A stretch of 64,000 nucleotides of DNA from Adenophora triphylla var. japonica (GCA_022495995.1 JAFEMH010000739.1:558001-622000), one strand, 5' to 3'. Counted from the first letter of the stretch, positions 46,851-58,966 are shown. Numbers and translations are program-made. The notes: generated by a model from the letters alone, not told the origin.

Positions 46851-47115
46851 CCTTCGTCCCGCTAGAAGTGTCACTTTTTACCTAAAATGACATCCCGTTT
46901 GAAGCGTCACCTTTTCTAAAAAGGAAATATTTTATTAATATTCTATTATCCCATCCACTATTCCCTCCACTAATTCTCTCTCCTCTAGTTTTATTTATTT
47001 ATTTATTTATTTTTAAATGTCAACTTTTTCTTTAGTTTTATTTAATTTTTTTTTAATTGTTGTGGCTTTATTATTACACTTTTTCTTTAGTTTTAGTTTA
47101 TTTTTTTTATTTTTT
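46851..47115. other. AT-rich spacer with an unpaired MITE start
   Basis: CTTCCTTCGTCCCGCTAG near 46853 resembles a decayed Stowaway left end. I could not find the right end. The rest is T-rich with no gene. Confidence 0.4.
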
Positions 47116-47423
47116 AAATGTCAACTTTTCATCGGGCCGGGCCGGGCTTTTGCAAATTATTCATGTTCGGGTCACCTAAACCCACGGACCTAACGGGCCG
47201 GGCAAAAGAGGCCCGATTTTTCAAAGATAATTTTCTTTTATGAATTTTGGTGTAAAAAAAATAATTTTTAAATGTCAACTTTTCATCGGGCCGGGCCGGG
47301 CCGGGCTTTTGCAATCTTTTCATGTTCGAGTCACCTAAACCCACGGACCTAACGGGCCGGGCAAAAGAGGCCCGGTTTTTCAAAGATAATTTTCTTTTAT
47401 GAATTATGGTGTAAAAAAAAAAA
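47116..47423. repeat. 154-bp tandem duplication with CGGGC blocks
   Basis: Two head-to-tail copies start AAATGTCAACTTTTCATCGG (47116 and 47270). Each contains (GGGCC)n, CACCTAAACCCACGGACC and GGGCAAAAGAGGCCC. The GGGCC run has one more unit in the second copy. Confidence 0.85.
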
Positions 47424-47794
47424 TAAAAAAATTAATTTAAAAAAGAGGATTATTTTTTTATCATTTATAATTAAAAAAATTACTTCACACTTAATTAATT
47501 TTCACTAAAAAGAAATGAAAAAAATTAGTAAATGATAATTAATAAATTTATATTTAAAAAATAGGATTTTTTTCTTTGTCCAAATCAAATGAAAGAAGTC
47601 TCTATTTAAAGAGAAAAAAAAATTATGAATTTTGGTGTAAAATAAAAAATAAAAAAATTAATTAATATATAATAATTGAGGTCAAAGGAATGGGATAAAT
47701 TTTTTTTTTTGAAATCCATTCAGCCAATTAAACGGTGCCACATGTCAAATTCCAAAAAAAAAAAAAACACAAACTGGATGGACGTGCCCTTGTC

Positions 47795-47815
47795 GGCGCG
47801 TGATATGCACGCGCC
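47795..47815. repeat. Subterminal GC-rich hairpin in a Helitron 5' module
   Basis: GGCGCGTG...CACGCGCC. ACACGTGTC palindromes lie at 47851-47860, and in neighbouring modules at 46041, 48547 and 48666. Confidence 0.75.
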
Positions 47816-48002
47816 AAGGAAATGACCGAAATGCCCTTCACAAGCCGGACGACACGTGTCCAAAGTGATTTAAAAAAAAATAAAAATTTTTCACCAAATC
47901 AGACAACGCCACGTTGATTTTTGGCTTTCTTATTTGCCATTTCGCCACAATATGAAAGGACTAAAATGCCCCTCAATGGCCCTCTATTTACCAAAACCTT
48001 GT

Positions 48003-48036
<34 letters not shown>

Positions 48037-50225
48037 TACGTATATATATATATTGAAAATTTTGACTAAAAAGAAATTGAAAAATTAGCAAAGCATAATT
48101 AAAAAAATTATTTTAAAAGAAGAGAGATTTTTTTTTTGTCAACATCAAATGAAAGAAGTCTCTATTTAAATAGATTTTTTTTTATGAATTTTGGTGTAAT
48201 TTTTTTTAAAAATAATTAATTTAGTACAAAATAAATTATTTTTTTAATTACTAAAATTATTATTATTATAAATATTATCATTTATAATAAAAAAACTCTT
48301 CACACTTAATTAATTTCAATAAAAAGAAATTGAAAATTTAGCAAAGGATAATTAAGAAGTTTATATTTAAAAAAGAGGATTTTTTTTCTGTGTCCAAATC
48401 AAATAAAAGAAGTCTCTATTTAAAGAGAAAAAAAAATTATGAATTTTGGTATAATTTTTTTTTTTAAATAATTTATTATAAAATATTTGAGGTCAAAGAA
48501 ATAGGATAAAATTTTTTTCGGAAATCCTTCCAGCCAATAATGGATCGACACGTGTCAAATCTAATTATATATAAAAAAAAAAAGTAAACCTGCAAAACGC
48601 CCCTTTGTCGGCGCGTGGCTTACACGCCACATGGAAAGGTCCGAAATACCCTTGACTCTATACCCGACACGTGTCATAATTGATTAAAAAAAATAAAAAA
48701 ATTAAACCTCACCCAATCTTAGCTCGCCACCTGTCATTTCAGCCGATTTATTTGCCAATTTGCCACCATGTAAAATGACGTAAATGCCCCTCAAAGCTCC
48801 TCTAATTATCAAAACCTTGTTATTATATAGACTAGTGTTACACCCGTGCGATGCACGGGGTATTACATATATTCAAATGGCGGAAATTAAAATAGTACAT
48901 TAAAAAAGCGAATTTATTTTTATTTTTTTTGAGAAACAAAAATATCTTTTTTAAAATGTAATTTTTTTTTTAAATATACACGTCGCTATTTGAACACATG
49001 AAAAAACATGGAGATCAAAGAACAAAAAAAAAAAAAAAACTACAAACTTATCTCCATATTTCTCAACTTTAAAAGAAAACCCATTCACCCAAATTATCCT
49101 ACATCTCTTTCATTTATCTTATCATTTTTAAATTATTTTAGAAAACTTTCCTATCACCATCAATCCCTAAAATCAGTTCATTCCGCCAAAATTGACCATA
49201 TCTCCTTCCAATTTTTTCTATATAATTAATGACAAATCTCTCTAGCTTACACCATTAAATAACCATTAAAATTTTTGTTTTTCTTTTTACAGGAAAAAAT
49301 CATTTTAGAAAATTACATTCCTTCCACATTTCACCCCTTCACTTAACTATTATCCGAATAATATTCATGAAAATAACTTTCAATGATAAAGCCCAAATTT
49401 CGCCCTTAATAGTTTCAAAATATACCCTCCCACCTTTCAACTTCCAATGTTTGTATTTAAAATTTTTAATTCCAAAAAAATGAATGCTTAATATAATTTT
49501 CTCTAAGTACTATTAAAGAAATAAGGAAAATGGAAAACTAAAGAATTTTTGTTTTTCTCCCAACATGAAATCCCACCTTTTTTTTGGGTCTTTCCACGAA
49601 TCCCACCCGACCACTTCTTCGTTCCACACCTTCATTTGACTAAAAAAAAAAAAAAACTTACTTTTTTTTTATTTTGTTTATCAAGGTCAAAATATCATTT
49701 TACTATTGAAAAAAAAAAGGAAAACACAAATAAAACTCAATTCTACTTCACATATTCCAAAAATATGATTTCTAAAAATTAAAATGATTAACAATTAAAT
49801 CTATGTTAACCACTTTTTCATTCCAAACACAACACTCTCTCCCTATCTCTATTCTTTCTCCCACCTTAAGAGCAATTCTTATATTTACTCAACTTCACCA
49901 TTGGAAAATAAATAATTTTATTCACTATAAAAGACAGATTTCATTTTTCAATTTTGTATTGTGGTGACTTTTGAAGTACTGAATCTTATTTTCAAAATAA
50001 AATAAGATTATATATATATATATTTTTTTGATAAAATTGGATAGCAAATATGGTGGTTGGAGGAAAACATCAAGAAATTAAGTTTTTTCTTTATTTTTTT
50101 TTTAAAAAAAGGGTAAGTACACATTTTTAACATTGGAGATTATATATATTTTATTTATTTTTTTTTTAAAAAGAAAATAAGTTTAAAAAAAAAAAAAATC
50201 CTTCTCAATTAAGAATTGCCAAATA

Positions 50226-50517
50226 CTCCCTCCGTCCCACGTTAGTTGAGACTTCTTTCTCTTTTGGGTCGTCCCACGTTAGTTGAGGCTAGCACGAAAA
50301 TGGCAAAAAGGAATCTTCACTACTTACCCCACTCATTCTCTCTCCTATTTCACTTTTACACTCACAACATTCTCTCTCCTAACTATTCCTCCCACTCATT
50401 CTCTCTCCTATTTAATTCTTCATACTCACAACATTTTCTTTCACTTTTTCTCTCACTTACTTTTCCTTAATTGGTGTGCCCAAAAAGTTAGTCTCAACTA
50501 ACGTGGGACGGAGGGAG
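50226..50517. mobile_element. Stowaway-type MITE
   Basis: CTCCCTCCGTCCCACGTTAG and its inverse CTAACGTGGGACGGAGGGAG with flanking TA (50224-50225, 50518-50519). Confidence 0.88.
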
Positions 50518-50809
50518 TATGAGTTTTTTTTTACCTCATTTCACTTCTTTAAAAAAAAATCATTCACATAAACAATAACCCACAAATTGCTCCCCCTTTC
50601 CCGTTATCCCTCCTCCCCTTCATCCTCCTAATATTTCTCAATCAAAAATTTTATCAATCCATGTTTCCATTAACACTAAATTTATCTCCCTCTATAAATT
50701 TAGAATACTCACTTTCTCTGTCTAAAATCCATCACAAATTATCAAAATCAAACTTTCTCTCTAAACCCACACAAATTATTAAAATCAATACACCCAATGT
50801 GAAATTCAA

Positions 50810-51700
50810 GTAATGCATTCACCAGCAATATCTTCTCATCCGCATCATCATCATGATTCACACCCACTGTCGCCCTCAATCGCATCGGCCAAGCACAACC
50901 ACCATCGTTCTTGCATGACTTCCTTTTTTCTGCTCACTATCCCCCTCTCCGACCATAACGATCTACATTTTATTGTGAGATACACTTCTACCTTTTCCGG
51001 CGAATTTTGGAGATGCAAAAGTGTTTCTACTAATTGATCTGTTTTCAAATCTACAACTCTAAGCCTCTGTCACCGCAACAAAAACCATCACGGTTTAACT
51101 GACACCACCGCCACCACCACACCTCAAATCTACGACAGCCATTATACCAAGATTAATATCGAAAACGCCATATTAAACCTCATTCTAATTAATTGGAAGT
51201 AGAGAAAAATTACCTTGAAGCTTGAATGATTTTGAATCTGCAATCCATGATGTCGATGACAATCCTCTCGTCGCAATTTCGTCTTCATATCTTCTAATCC
51301 CCTCTATACCCATTTTCTATAAACTTTCGCCGCCCTTTAAAAACTCCATTATCGGAAGAGCAAGGCTCGAGATTTGTAGAAAATCAAGTAAGATGAGAAC
51401 TCGCACGTAGGCTCGCAACCTCGGTTGCAATATCAAAGATCGCCATCCGATGGTTGCCTAGCCAAGATACGGATTTATCTCATTTAATCAAGCCCAGAAT
51501 TCGACTCAAATTCAATTCAATCATCATAGCCTTCAAAACCGAAATCACACCAGCCATCGATAGAAAGAAAAGAGGAGATAAAATCAGCAATTTGTGTGTA
51601 CTTTGTTGTTAACCAAATTGTGTGTGTGTGCTCTCTGTAAACCGTGTGTGGGTTTGTGTTTGTTGCTGTGTGTCTTGGATAAGATAAGGAGGAAATAGAT
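50810..51700. other. Possible captured gene fragment in Helitron B
   Basis: The composition is clearly less AT-rich than the surroundings, with CACCACCGCC words and a TGTGTGTGTG leader-like run near 51620. No frame beyond 90 codons and no domain is recognisable, so it could equally be untranslated leader sequence of a captured gene. Confidence 0.3.
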
Positions 51701-51869
51701 TTGAAATTTGAAATCCATTAAATATTCAATTCCGAAATTACCCTTTGTGATGAGATGTCTGAATTTGTTCCGAAATTGCCCTCAGACTTGATGAAATTTA
51801 CAACTCATACCAGACTATCCTCCTTTTATATATATTATATAATTATATATATAGAGATAGAGATAGAGA

Positions 51870-52311
51870 TTATTATTATTATTATTATATTTATCATTTA
51901 TAATTAAAAATAAATACTTTACACTTATTTAATTTTTACAAAAAATATATAGAGAAATAAAAGACGAATTAACAAAGGATAATTAAGAAATTTATATTTA
52001 AAAAAGAGGAGTTTTTTTCTCTCTATCCAAATCAAATGAAAGAAGTCTCTATTTAAAGAGAAAGAATTTAAGAATTTTGGTGTAAAAAATTTTTTAAAAA
52101 AAATTAATTTATTATAAAATAATTGAGGGCAAAGAAATCGGTAAAAAAAAATTGGAAATTCAGCAAGCCAATCAACGGGAGACATGTGTCAAATTATTTT
52201 TAAAAAGAAGGGAAAAAAAACCTACATACACGCACTGTTGTCGGCTCGTGAAGTACACGACCTAGAGAAATGTCGAAATTGCCTTACCACAGATAGACGA
52301 CACATATGTCC

Positions 52312-52347
<36 letters not shown>

Positions 52348-55223
52348 CTAATGAATTCACGCGCCTCTTTAGGCCCGGGTAATTTACGGATCTCATAATT
52401 TTAATCAATAAAAAAAATAAGAAACAAAATAAATCATTTCTTATACACTTTATTTGGGTAAATATTAATCAAAGTAATTTAATTTATTTCATAAAAATTG
52501 AGATTATAACTCATTTTGTTACTTGATATTTTATTCTAATGTATTTTCGCGTGTGTGCACGTATGTATGTTTAACATGATGTACAAAGCTTCTTAAATTA
52601 GCGACACACATGTTAGTAATGTTTTTGCTCTCCATAGAATTTCAATCCTAACCAAGTAACTACAAATGTGCCCTCGTTTATTTTAAAACTTATGCAAGTC
52701 TTTTTATATATAGAGAGAGATAGCGATTTATAAATAATTATTTTATACTTATTTTTTAAAATATATTATATTCACTTGTATTATGCGTTTTAAATTAATG
52801 AAAAAATTAAACCAAGAAACTAATCTAAATTTGGAGTAACATATTATTGTACTAATTTTCTCATTTCTCAAATAAATGTCCAAAAAAATATTCAACAATT
52901 GTGTTAAATGAAAAAAAATCCCCCAAACCCTCCATTCCCTCACCAAACCCAATCCAACTCACTTCTTCCTCACCCTCTTTTAAAATACCAATTTATACTA
53001 TCTATATTTCTTAGAATATTGACATGCACTTCAATGAAAATTTTAAAAATGATGACGATCTTTCCCCATATTCGCCGTTATTAATAATTTATTTACCATG
53101 CTTCAATTTTTTTTAAATAAAATAAATAAATTGTTTGACGTATCGAATTAAAATAAACTCAATAACCATATTACCCATTTCAACTCATTATCCTATTCCC
53201 CATAACTTTTATTTTATTTTATATTCTTTATTTTTATAATTAGTAAAATTAATATTATTATCATTATCATTTATAATTAAAAAAAATACTTCACACTTAA
53301 ATAATTTTGACTCAAAACATATTGAAAAATGAAAAAGGATAATTAACAAAGGATAATTAAGAAATTTATATTAAAAAAAGAATGATTTTTTTTTTCTGAG
53401 TCCAAATCAAATGAAAATAGTCTCCAAAGAGGAAAAAAAAATTATGAATTTTGGTGTAAAAAAAATATAAAAAAATTTAATTTATTATAAAATAATTTAG
53501 GTAAAAGAAATGGGAAAAAATTATGAATTTTGGTGTAAAAAAAATACTTCACACTTAAATAATTTTGGTCATTTCACCGGCGCGTGAAGTAAACGCCCCA
53601 GTGAAATGACCAAAACGCCCTTCACCACACGGATGACACATGTCCAAATTTACCAAACAAAATTAAAAAAATAAACAACCCAAGCACAGATTGCCACGGG
53701 TGATTTCAGTCATTTTTTTTGCAAGTTTGCCATGGCGTGAAAAGACCAAAATGCGTCTCAAAGCCCCTTTAATTACCACAAACTTCCTTTCATATATATA
53801 GATACATAGATATAGATATACATATAGATATACATATAGATTTCCCAAATCCTCCACTTCCTCATCAAACCCAACCCACAACTTCATATCCCTCTTTTAA
53901 AATATCAATTTATATTATCTTTATTTCTTATAATATTGACATACACTTCAATCAAAATTTTAAAATTGATGGTCATCTTGGCCGATATTCGTTTTTATTA
54001 ATAAACAATTTTTTGAGACGGATAGAAAATTCTATAAATTTATTAATACTTTATTTACAATGCTTCAAAGTTAATTTTTTTTAAATAAAAATAAATTGTA
54101 TGATGTATCGAACTAAAATAAACCAAATAACCATATTACCCGATCCAACTAATCATCCTATACCCCACCACTTATATTTAATTTTATATTCTTTATTTTT
54201 ATGATTAGTAAAATTATTAATATTATTATCATTTATAAATACTTTATTTACTATGCTTCAATTTTTTTAGACGGATAGATATTCAACAAATTGATAAATA
54301 CTTTATTTACTATGCTTCAATTTTTTTTTAAAAAAAAAAATAAATTGTTTGATCTATCGAAATAAAATAAACCCAATAACCATATTACCCCATCCAACTA
54401 ATCATCCTATACACCATCATTTTTATTTAATTTTATATTCTTTATTTTCAATATTAGTAAAATTATTAATATTATTATCATTTCTAATTAAATAAAATAT
54501 TTCACACTTACTTACTTGTAACTAAAAATATATTAAAAAATGAGATAGGAAAATTAACAAAGGATAATTAAGAAAAATATATTTAAAAAAGAGAGTTTTT
54601 TTTGTGTCCAAATCAAATGAAAGAAGTGTCTATTTAAAGAGAAATTTTTTTTATGAATTTTGGTGTAAATTTTTTTTTTTTAAAAAATAATTTATTATAA
54701 CATCTAGGAAAATTAACAAATGATAATTAAGAAAATTATATTTAAAAAAGAGAATTTTTTTCTGTGTTCAAATCAAATGAAAGAAGTGTCTTTTTAAAGA
54801 GAAAAAAAAATTATGAATTTTGGTGTAAATTTTTTTTTAAAAAAAATTAATTTATTATAAAATAATTGAGGTAAAAGAAATAGGATTGTTTTTTTAAATT
54901 TGAAATCCCTCCAGCCAATCGGAAGGTGACACGTGGCACGACTTAAAACAAAAAAAAAAAAAAAGAGGAAAATGCTGTAATGACTCGCCATTGTCGGCGC
55001 GTGTAATACACGCGCCCGCAAAATGACGAAAATACCCTTATTCAAACGGGCGACATGTGTCCGAATTGACTAAAAAAAAAAAAAAAAACCTCCGCCAATC
55101 ATTGCTTGCCACATGCATTTTCAGCCTTCTTTATTTCCATTTCGCCACGACGTGAAATGACGAAAATGCCCCTCAAAGTCTCTTTAATTACCAAAAGCTT
55201 GTTATTATATATTGATAGATAGA
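51870..55223 (-). mobile_element. Truncated Helitron 5' modules, minus strand
   Basis: Successive modules end at about 52722, 53830 and 55223 (T at 55223 after A: TCTATCTATCAATATATAAT). Each repeats the family text (AATTTTGGTGTAA, CTCTATTTAAAGAG, GGCGCGTG hairpin at 54996-55016). None has a CTAG/hairpin 3' end of its own, so they look like 3'-truncated copies or partial tandem units. The module near 53785-53840 has an expanded (TATAGA)n end. Confidence 0.55.
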
Positions 55224-55289
55224 TGAATATTCTATTTAAAAATTCATTTTTCCTTAAATAAATAAAAAAGGACTATTTACCTTCTCAAC

Positions 55290-55600
55290 GCACAAAATTG
55301 TGAGGAGGTCTGCGGCAAATATTGGCTGCAGCCTTTAGTAGGACTAGGACTAGGACTTTGAATATGAATAATGCTCCCACTTCCTGCTCCACTCTCCACC
55401 GCCTCCGCTCCCATTTTCGGCACGTCCTAGGAAGAGCACACCAATTTACTACTCTATCCCCGCCGGCCGGCGAAAGGGTGATCAATTATTTTGTTGGTTT
55501 TCAAGCAAAGAAGATGATGAGACCCAAATTACTGAGAATTACCTAACCCAATCCCTAGCTAATCTTCCTTCATTCTCCGGTTAGTCTCTCTCTTTCTCCC
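55290..55600 (+). other. Probable 5' UTR exon of F-box gene B
   Basis: A GC-richer stretch ends in ATTCTCCGG/TTAGTCTCTCTCTTTCTCC. An open frame of 74 codons (55322-55546) has no domain and is more likely leader sequence. A leader intron would run to the acceptor TTTCTTTCAAG just before 56945. Confidence 0.35.
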
Positions 55601-56104
55601 CCTCCCAACGTTTATGTGTGTGTGTGTGTTTCTTCTTCTTTCTTTGTTGTTTTTCATTTTCCCTAATTTTTAGTCCTAAACATGTGTCTTTACAGTCATG
55701 TTTAATTGTCACCCATGTTTGCAATTTAACTTCACTATTGGTGCAACACCCTTTTTTATCCTAAATTTGTTTCCTTTAGGGCGTAAATGAAATGAGTTCC
55801 CTGGTAAACCCCTTAATGTTTTGTTGTTGTTAAATCAATATCCTATTGTGATTATTTAGGTATGTGTACTTGACATTATTGGATTGTTTTGGAGTTATTC
55901 CTTGAATATTTGATCAATGAACCAACATTGTTTGAGAGTTAAATCTAATCAAGTTTTGACAATAAGCTTCATTGATGAAGATTCCATATCTGAATAATAC
56001 CCAGAAATTGTTCTCAGCCTCATATGACTATGCTCCTTAATGTGATGGTGGGATGCCGGAAATCAAATTTTTGATGACCGTGGAGTTCATTAAGGACCAA
56101 TCAT

Positions 56105-56590
56105 CAGGCCCGTCTCAATAATTATAGGGCCCTGTGCTAAATATGAAAATTGGGGCCCTTAATATTTTAAAATTTTATACAATGGAATGATTGCAATAAT
56201 GTTGGAATAATAAACTAACAATTCATTAAATTAAAAAATATTAAAAGAAAAACAAACTTTTTAATTAAGATTGAAAAAATAGAATGAAAGTTAACTAAAA
56301 AAGAATGGAAGAAAAGTCCAAAAAATAAAATGAGAAAAAAGCCCAAGAATAATAAGAAATGTCCAAAAAATGGAAAAAGAATAGAAAGAAATAGTAAAGA
56401 AGTGTTCTTTCCGAGGTTTGAACTTGGAACAAGCAAATAAGCAACCATCGCCTTCACCACAAGATCACTTTCATTTCTCTAAAACATTTTGGAGTCTAAT
56501 ATGTATGTATAAAAAAGTTAAATTTGAGGCCCTTAAATTTTTTGGGCCCTGTGCGATTGGGCCTCTTGCACAGGGCCAAAACCGGGCCTG
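56105..56590. mobile_element. Non-autonomous hAT-type element
   Basis: CAGGCCCG...CGGGCCTG terminal inverted repeats around 486 bp, with a perfect 8-bp target duplication CCAATCAT (56097-56104, 56591-56598), the hAT size. The interior has GGTTTGAACTTGGAAC near 56413, which resembles a tRNA B box but lacks an A box. It lies in the presumed leader intron of gene B. Confidence 0.85.
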
Positions 56591-56964
56591 CCAATCATGA
56601 TCATACTGTTTTGCCGTTATTAGTTAGTTGCAAATTTCGTATGACTTGCTGTCTTTGCCCAGCTCACAATTGTGGGCTTGACTGAATTTGACCTGATTTT
56701 ACTCTTACTTGGTGTGAGCAGCAATGGTTATGCATAAGTTTGCATGCCTCAAAATTGAAGGTTTGACTGAGTGTGACTCTTGGTGTGACGGGTGATGCTT
56801 AACATTCTTATGCTAATACCGCTACTTGTTTTGTAGGTTGTATTTTGAATGTCTATTTTCCCCGTTAAGTAGCTTTTTAAGTGTCTACTTTTCTATATTT
56901 GCCTCTTGCTGAACTAACCTCATGCCAATCATTTTCTTTCAAGGAAAAGAAAGGGGGATAGATC

Positions 56965-58966
56965 ATGAGCAATCACAAATGCCAAAATCGCTGTAAGGCT
57001 CATAGTACCGGTGTTATGGTAGACGTAATCAGCAATTTGCCGGACTGTATTCTACATCACATCCTGTCGTTTCTTCCAACCAAAGATGTCGTCAAAACCT
57101 GCGTACTTTCAACCAGATGGAAGAACATTTGGACTTCCGTACCAAATATGGACTTCGATGATGAATTATTGTATGCAAGTAAACTGAATGGTGGGAGCCC
57201 ACTTGACGTCACGTGTTTCATGAGCTTCGTTGAAAGGGTTCTCAACCTACGGGATGCATCAACTATTAGAAAGTTCCGCTTGTCATGTAGGGCATGCTTT
57301 AATGCATCACGCATACATGAATGGCTATCGGCTGCCATGATGCATAGCATTCAGGAGCTTGATCTTTGCCTTTTTGTAAAAGAACCATTTTCACTCCCGT
57401 GTTGTGTATTCGAGAGTAAATCACTAACTTCCGTGAAGATAGAAATAAACTCTGTTCTTGAACTCCCCGCTTGCATTTGCTTTCCATGCCTCAAAACCTT
57501 ACACCTATCTCTTGTTACATTCCCTAACGAAGAGTCTACTGAAAATCTTTTCTCTAGTTGCCCTGTCCTTCAGGAGCTGGTTATATTAGACTGCGAGTGG
57601 ATGAACTTGAAAAGTATTTCAATTACTAGTTCCACACTTAGAAGTTTGACAATTGATGATCTACCATACTTTGGACCCACTGATGATCAACGTGGCTGTG
57701 AGATCAAGATTGTTGCAGAAAATCTCGTGTACTTGAACTATATTGGCTATCTGTCAAATGAGATTGTCTTGCATAATGTTTTCTCACTGGTCAAGGCATT
57801 CATTGACATTCCATTTCCGCGTGAGAGGCGAAAAGAAACTGCTTATCGTGCTTTTGAGCTACTCAGAGGACTGCACAGCATTAGCTCTTTGAGGATATCC
57901 TTACATACTATCAAGGTAATGGGTTACCCGTCTAAATTCTCTACAGAGCATCTTGCTAACTGCTAGTTCTGCCATGCTGACATGTTGTACCATCCCCCTT
58001 GCACCCTGTTTTTTTGTTTGCAAAGTCTCTTTCTTCTGCAGATAATGTGCTGGATCATCTTCCCTTGTTTGAGAACCTATCCTATTTAGAGTTGAGTATG
58101 GAGATTGATAATCGTACGGTTGGGGTGCTGTTGGGACTTCTTCACTGCTGTCCAAATCTACAATCTCTTTATTTTGCTGAGGTAAATGCCGTTGCACCTT
58201 GAAAATAATTACTCCCTCCGTCCCACTTCAAGGTTCCTACTTTCCCTTTTGGTCCGTCCTACTTCGAAGTTCCCTCCCATAAATGACAAGTTTTGAATAT
58301 ATTTATACCCTTATAATTTAATATATTACAAAAAAAACCATTCATTATACCATTAAAAAGTTAACATATTTAAAAAAAAAACAATCATTAACTACTATTC
58401 CCTACTCCACATTTAACTTTTACATTTTCTCTCCTCTAATCTTCTACCCTCTTTCAAAAAAACCAATCATTAACTACTATTCCCTACCCCACATTTAACT
58501 TTTACATTCTCTCTCCTCTAATCTTTTACCCACTTAAAATTCTTTATTCATTTTTTAAAAATTTTCTTAAGAAGCGTGAAATCCCACCCAAGGAACCTTG
58601 GTCTGGGACGGAGGGAGTACCATATATGGTCTGATTTTGATGCAAGTTTTTTTTTTTTTTTTTTTTTTTTGACATGGTATGCAGGGACCTGACTATTACA
58701 AGCATTGCGGTGATGGTGATTTGATATTGAAATCCGTACCTAAATGCTTGTTATCCTGTCTCAAGGCAATTACTTTCAAGAAATTTTATGGGAAGCATAT
58801 GGAAATGTGTTTTCTAAGGTACATTCTGTCAAATGCACTTGTCTTGGAGAGGATGACTATCTATTGGCCTAAGAATGCATTACGACATCTGAAGAAGCAA
58901 CAAGAGGTGAAAAGTCAGTTGCAAATGTTTGTGAACTCCGTGGCCTGCGTACTCACATTCTTGTGA
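56965..58966 (+). CDS. F-box/FBD/LRR-repeat protein (gene B), three coding exons
   Basis: Read as join(56965..57915, 58026..58181, 58685..58966), giving 462 aa with no stop. Donors are AAG/GTAATG and GAG/GTAAAT. Acceptors are GTTTGCAAAG before 58026 and GTATGCAG before 58685, all phase 0. A second AG at 58040-58041 would break the frame, so I chose the earlier one. Residues 19-65 are an F-box with the family consensus intact (NLPDCILHHILSFLPTKDVV, TRWKNIWTSVPN, DFDD). LRRs follow (SSCPVLQELVI), then an FBD-type end (LPLFENLSYLELS, CCPNLQSLYF, RYILSNALVLERMTIYWP). The likely role is substrate receptor of an SCF ubiquitin ligase; the target is unknown. The exon plan and F-box wording match gene A. 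Confidence 0.85.
58212..58617. mobile_element. Stowaway-type MITE in intron 2 of gene B
   Basis: CTCCCTCCGTCCCACTTCAA and inverse TGGGACGGAGGGAG with flanking TA. An internal duplication of CCAATCATTAACTACTATTC makes it longer (406 bp) than its relatives. It takes up most of the 503-bp intron. Confidence 0.87.

Larger units (their letters stand above)
42144..48831 (-). mobile_element. Helitron-derived array, minus strand (3' end at 42144, 5' end at 48831)
   Basis: The 3' terminus reads CACGGGAGTCAATCTAG/T on the minus strand, with hairpin CGTGC...GCACG (42157-42169) before the CTAG at 42144-42147. 5' termini A/TCTAT...TATAATAACAAGG occur at 46210, near 48022 and at 48831, so several 5' modules share one 3' end. 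Modules contain T/A runs, CTCTATTTAAAGAG, CACGTG palindromes and GGCGCGTG hairpins. Copies of a GGCCAAGG module and a MITE are embedded. No Rep/helicase frame is present. Confidence 0.65.
48832..51869 (-). mobile_element. Helitron-like element B
   Basis: On the minus strand the 5' end is A/TCTCTATCTC at 51869. It continues into AAAAGGAGGATAGTC, as in element C. The 3' end is GCACGGGTGTAACA + CTAG (48832-48835), with the hairpin CGTGC...GCACG about 10 bp before it. The 3' end abuts the 5' TC of the next Helitron with no base between. The interior carries a MITE and a less AT-rich segment (50810-51700). No Rep/helicase frame. Confidence 0.7.

Noticed and set aside
46586..46885. 99-codon frame with RPRAKGQGP repeats
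   Set aside because: Same GGCCAAGG repeat read in another frame.
55322..55546. 74-codon frame upstream of gene B
   Set aside because: No domain. It sits where the 5' UTR of gene B is expected. Kept only as probable leader sequence.
56405..56450. tRNA-like B box (GGTTTGAACTTGG) considered as a tRNA or SINE
   Set aside because: No A box or cloverleaf. It lies inside a hAT-type element with a perfect 8-bp duplication.
57961..58042. Acceptor at 58040-58041 for exon 2 of gene B
   Set aside because: It has a better pyrimidine tract but changes the phase and gives an early stop. The acceptor before 58026 keeps the frame and LRR/FBD text.
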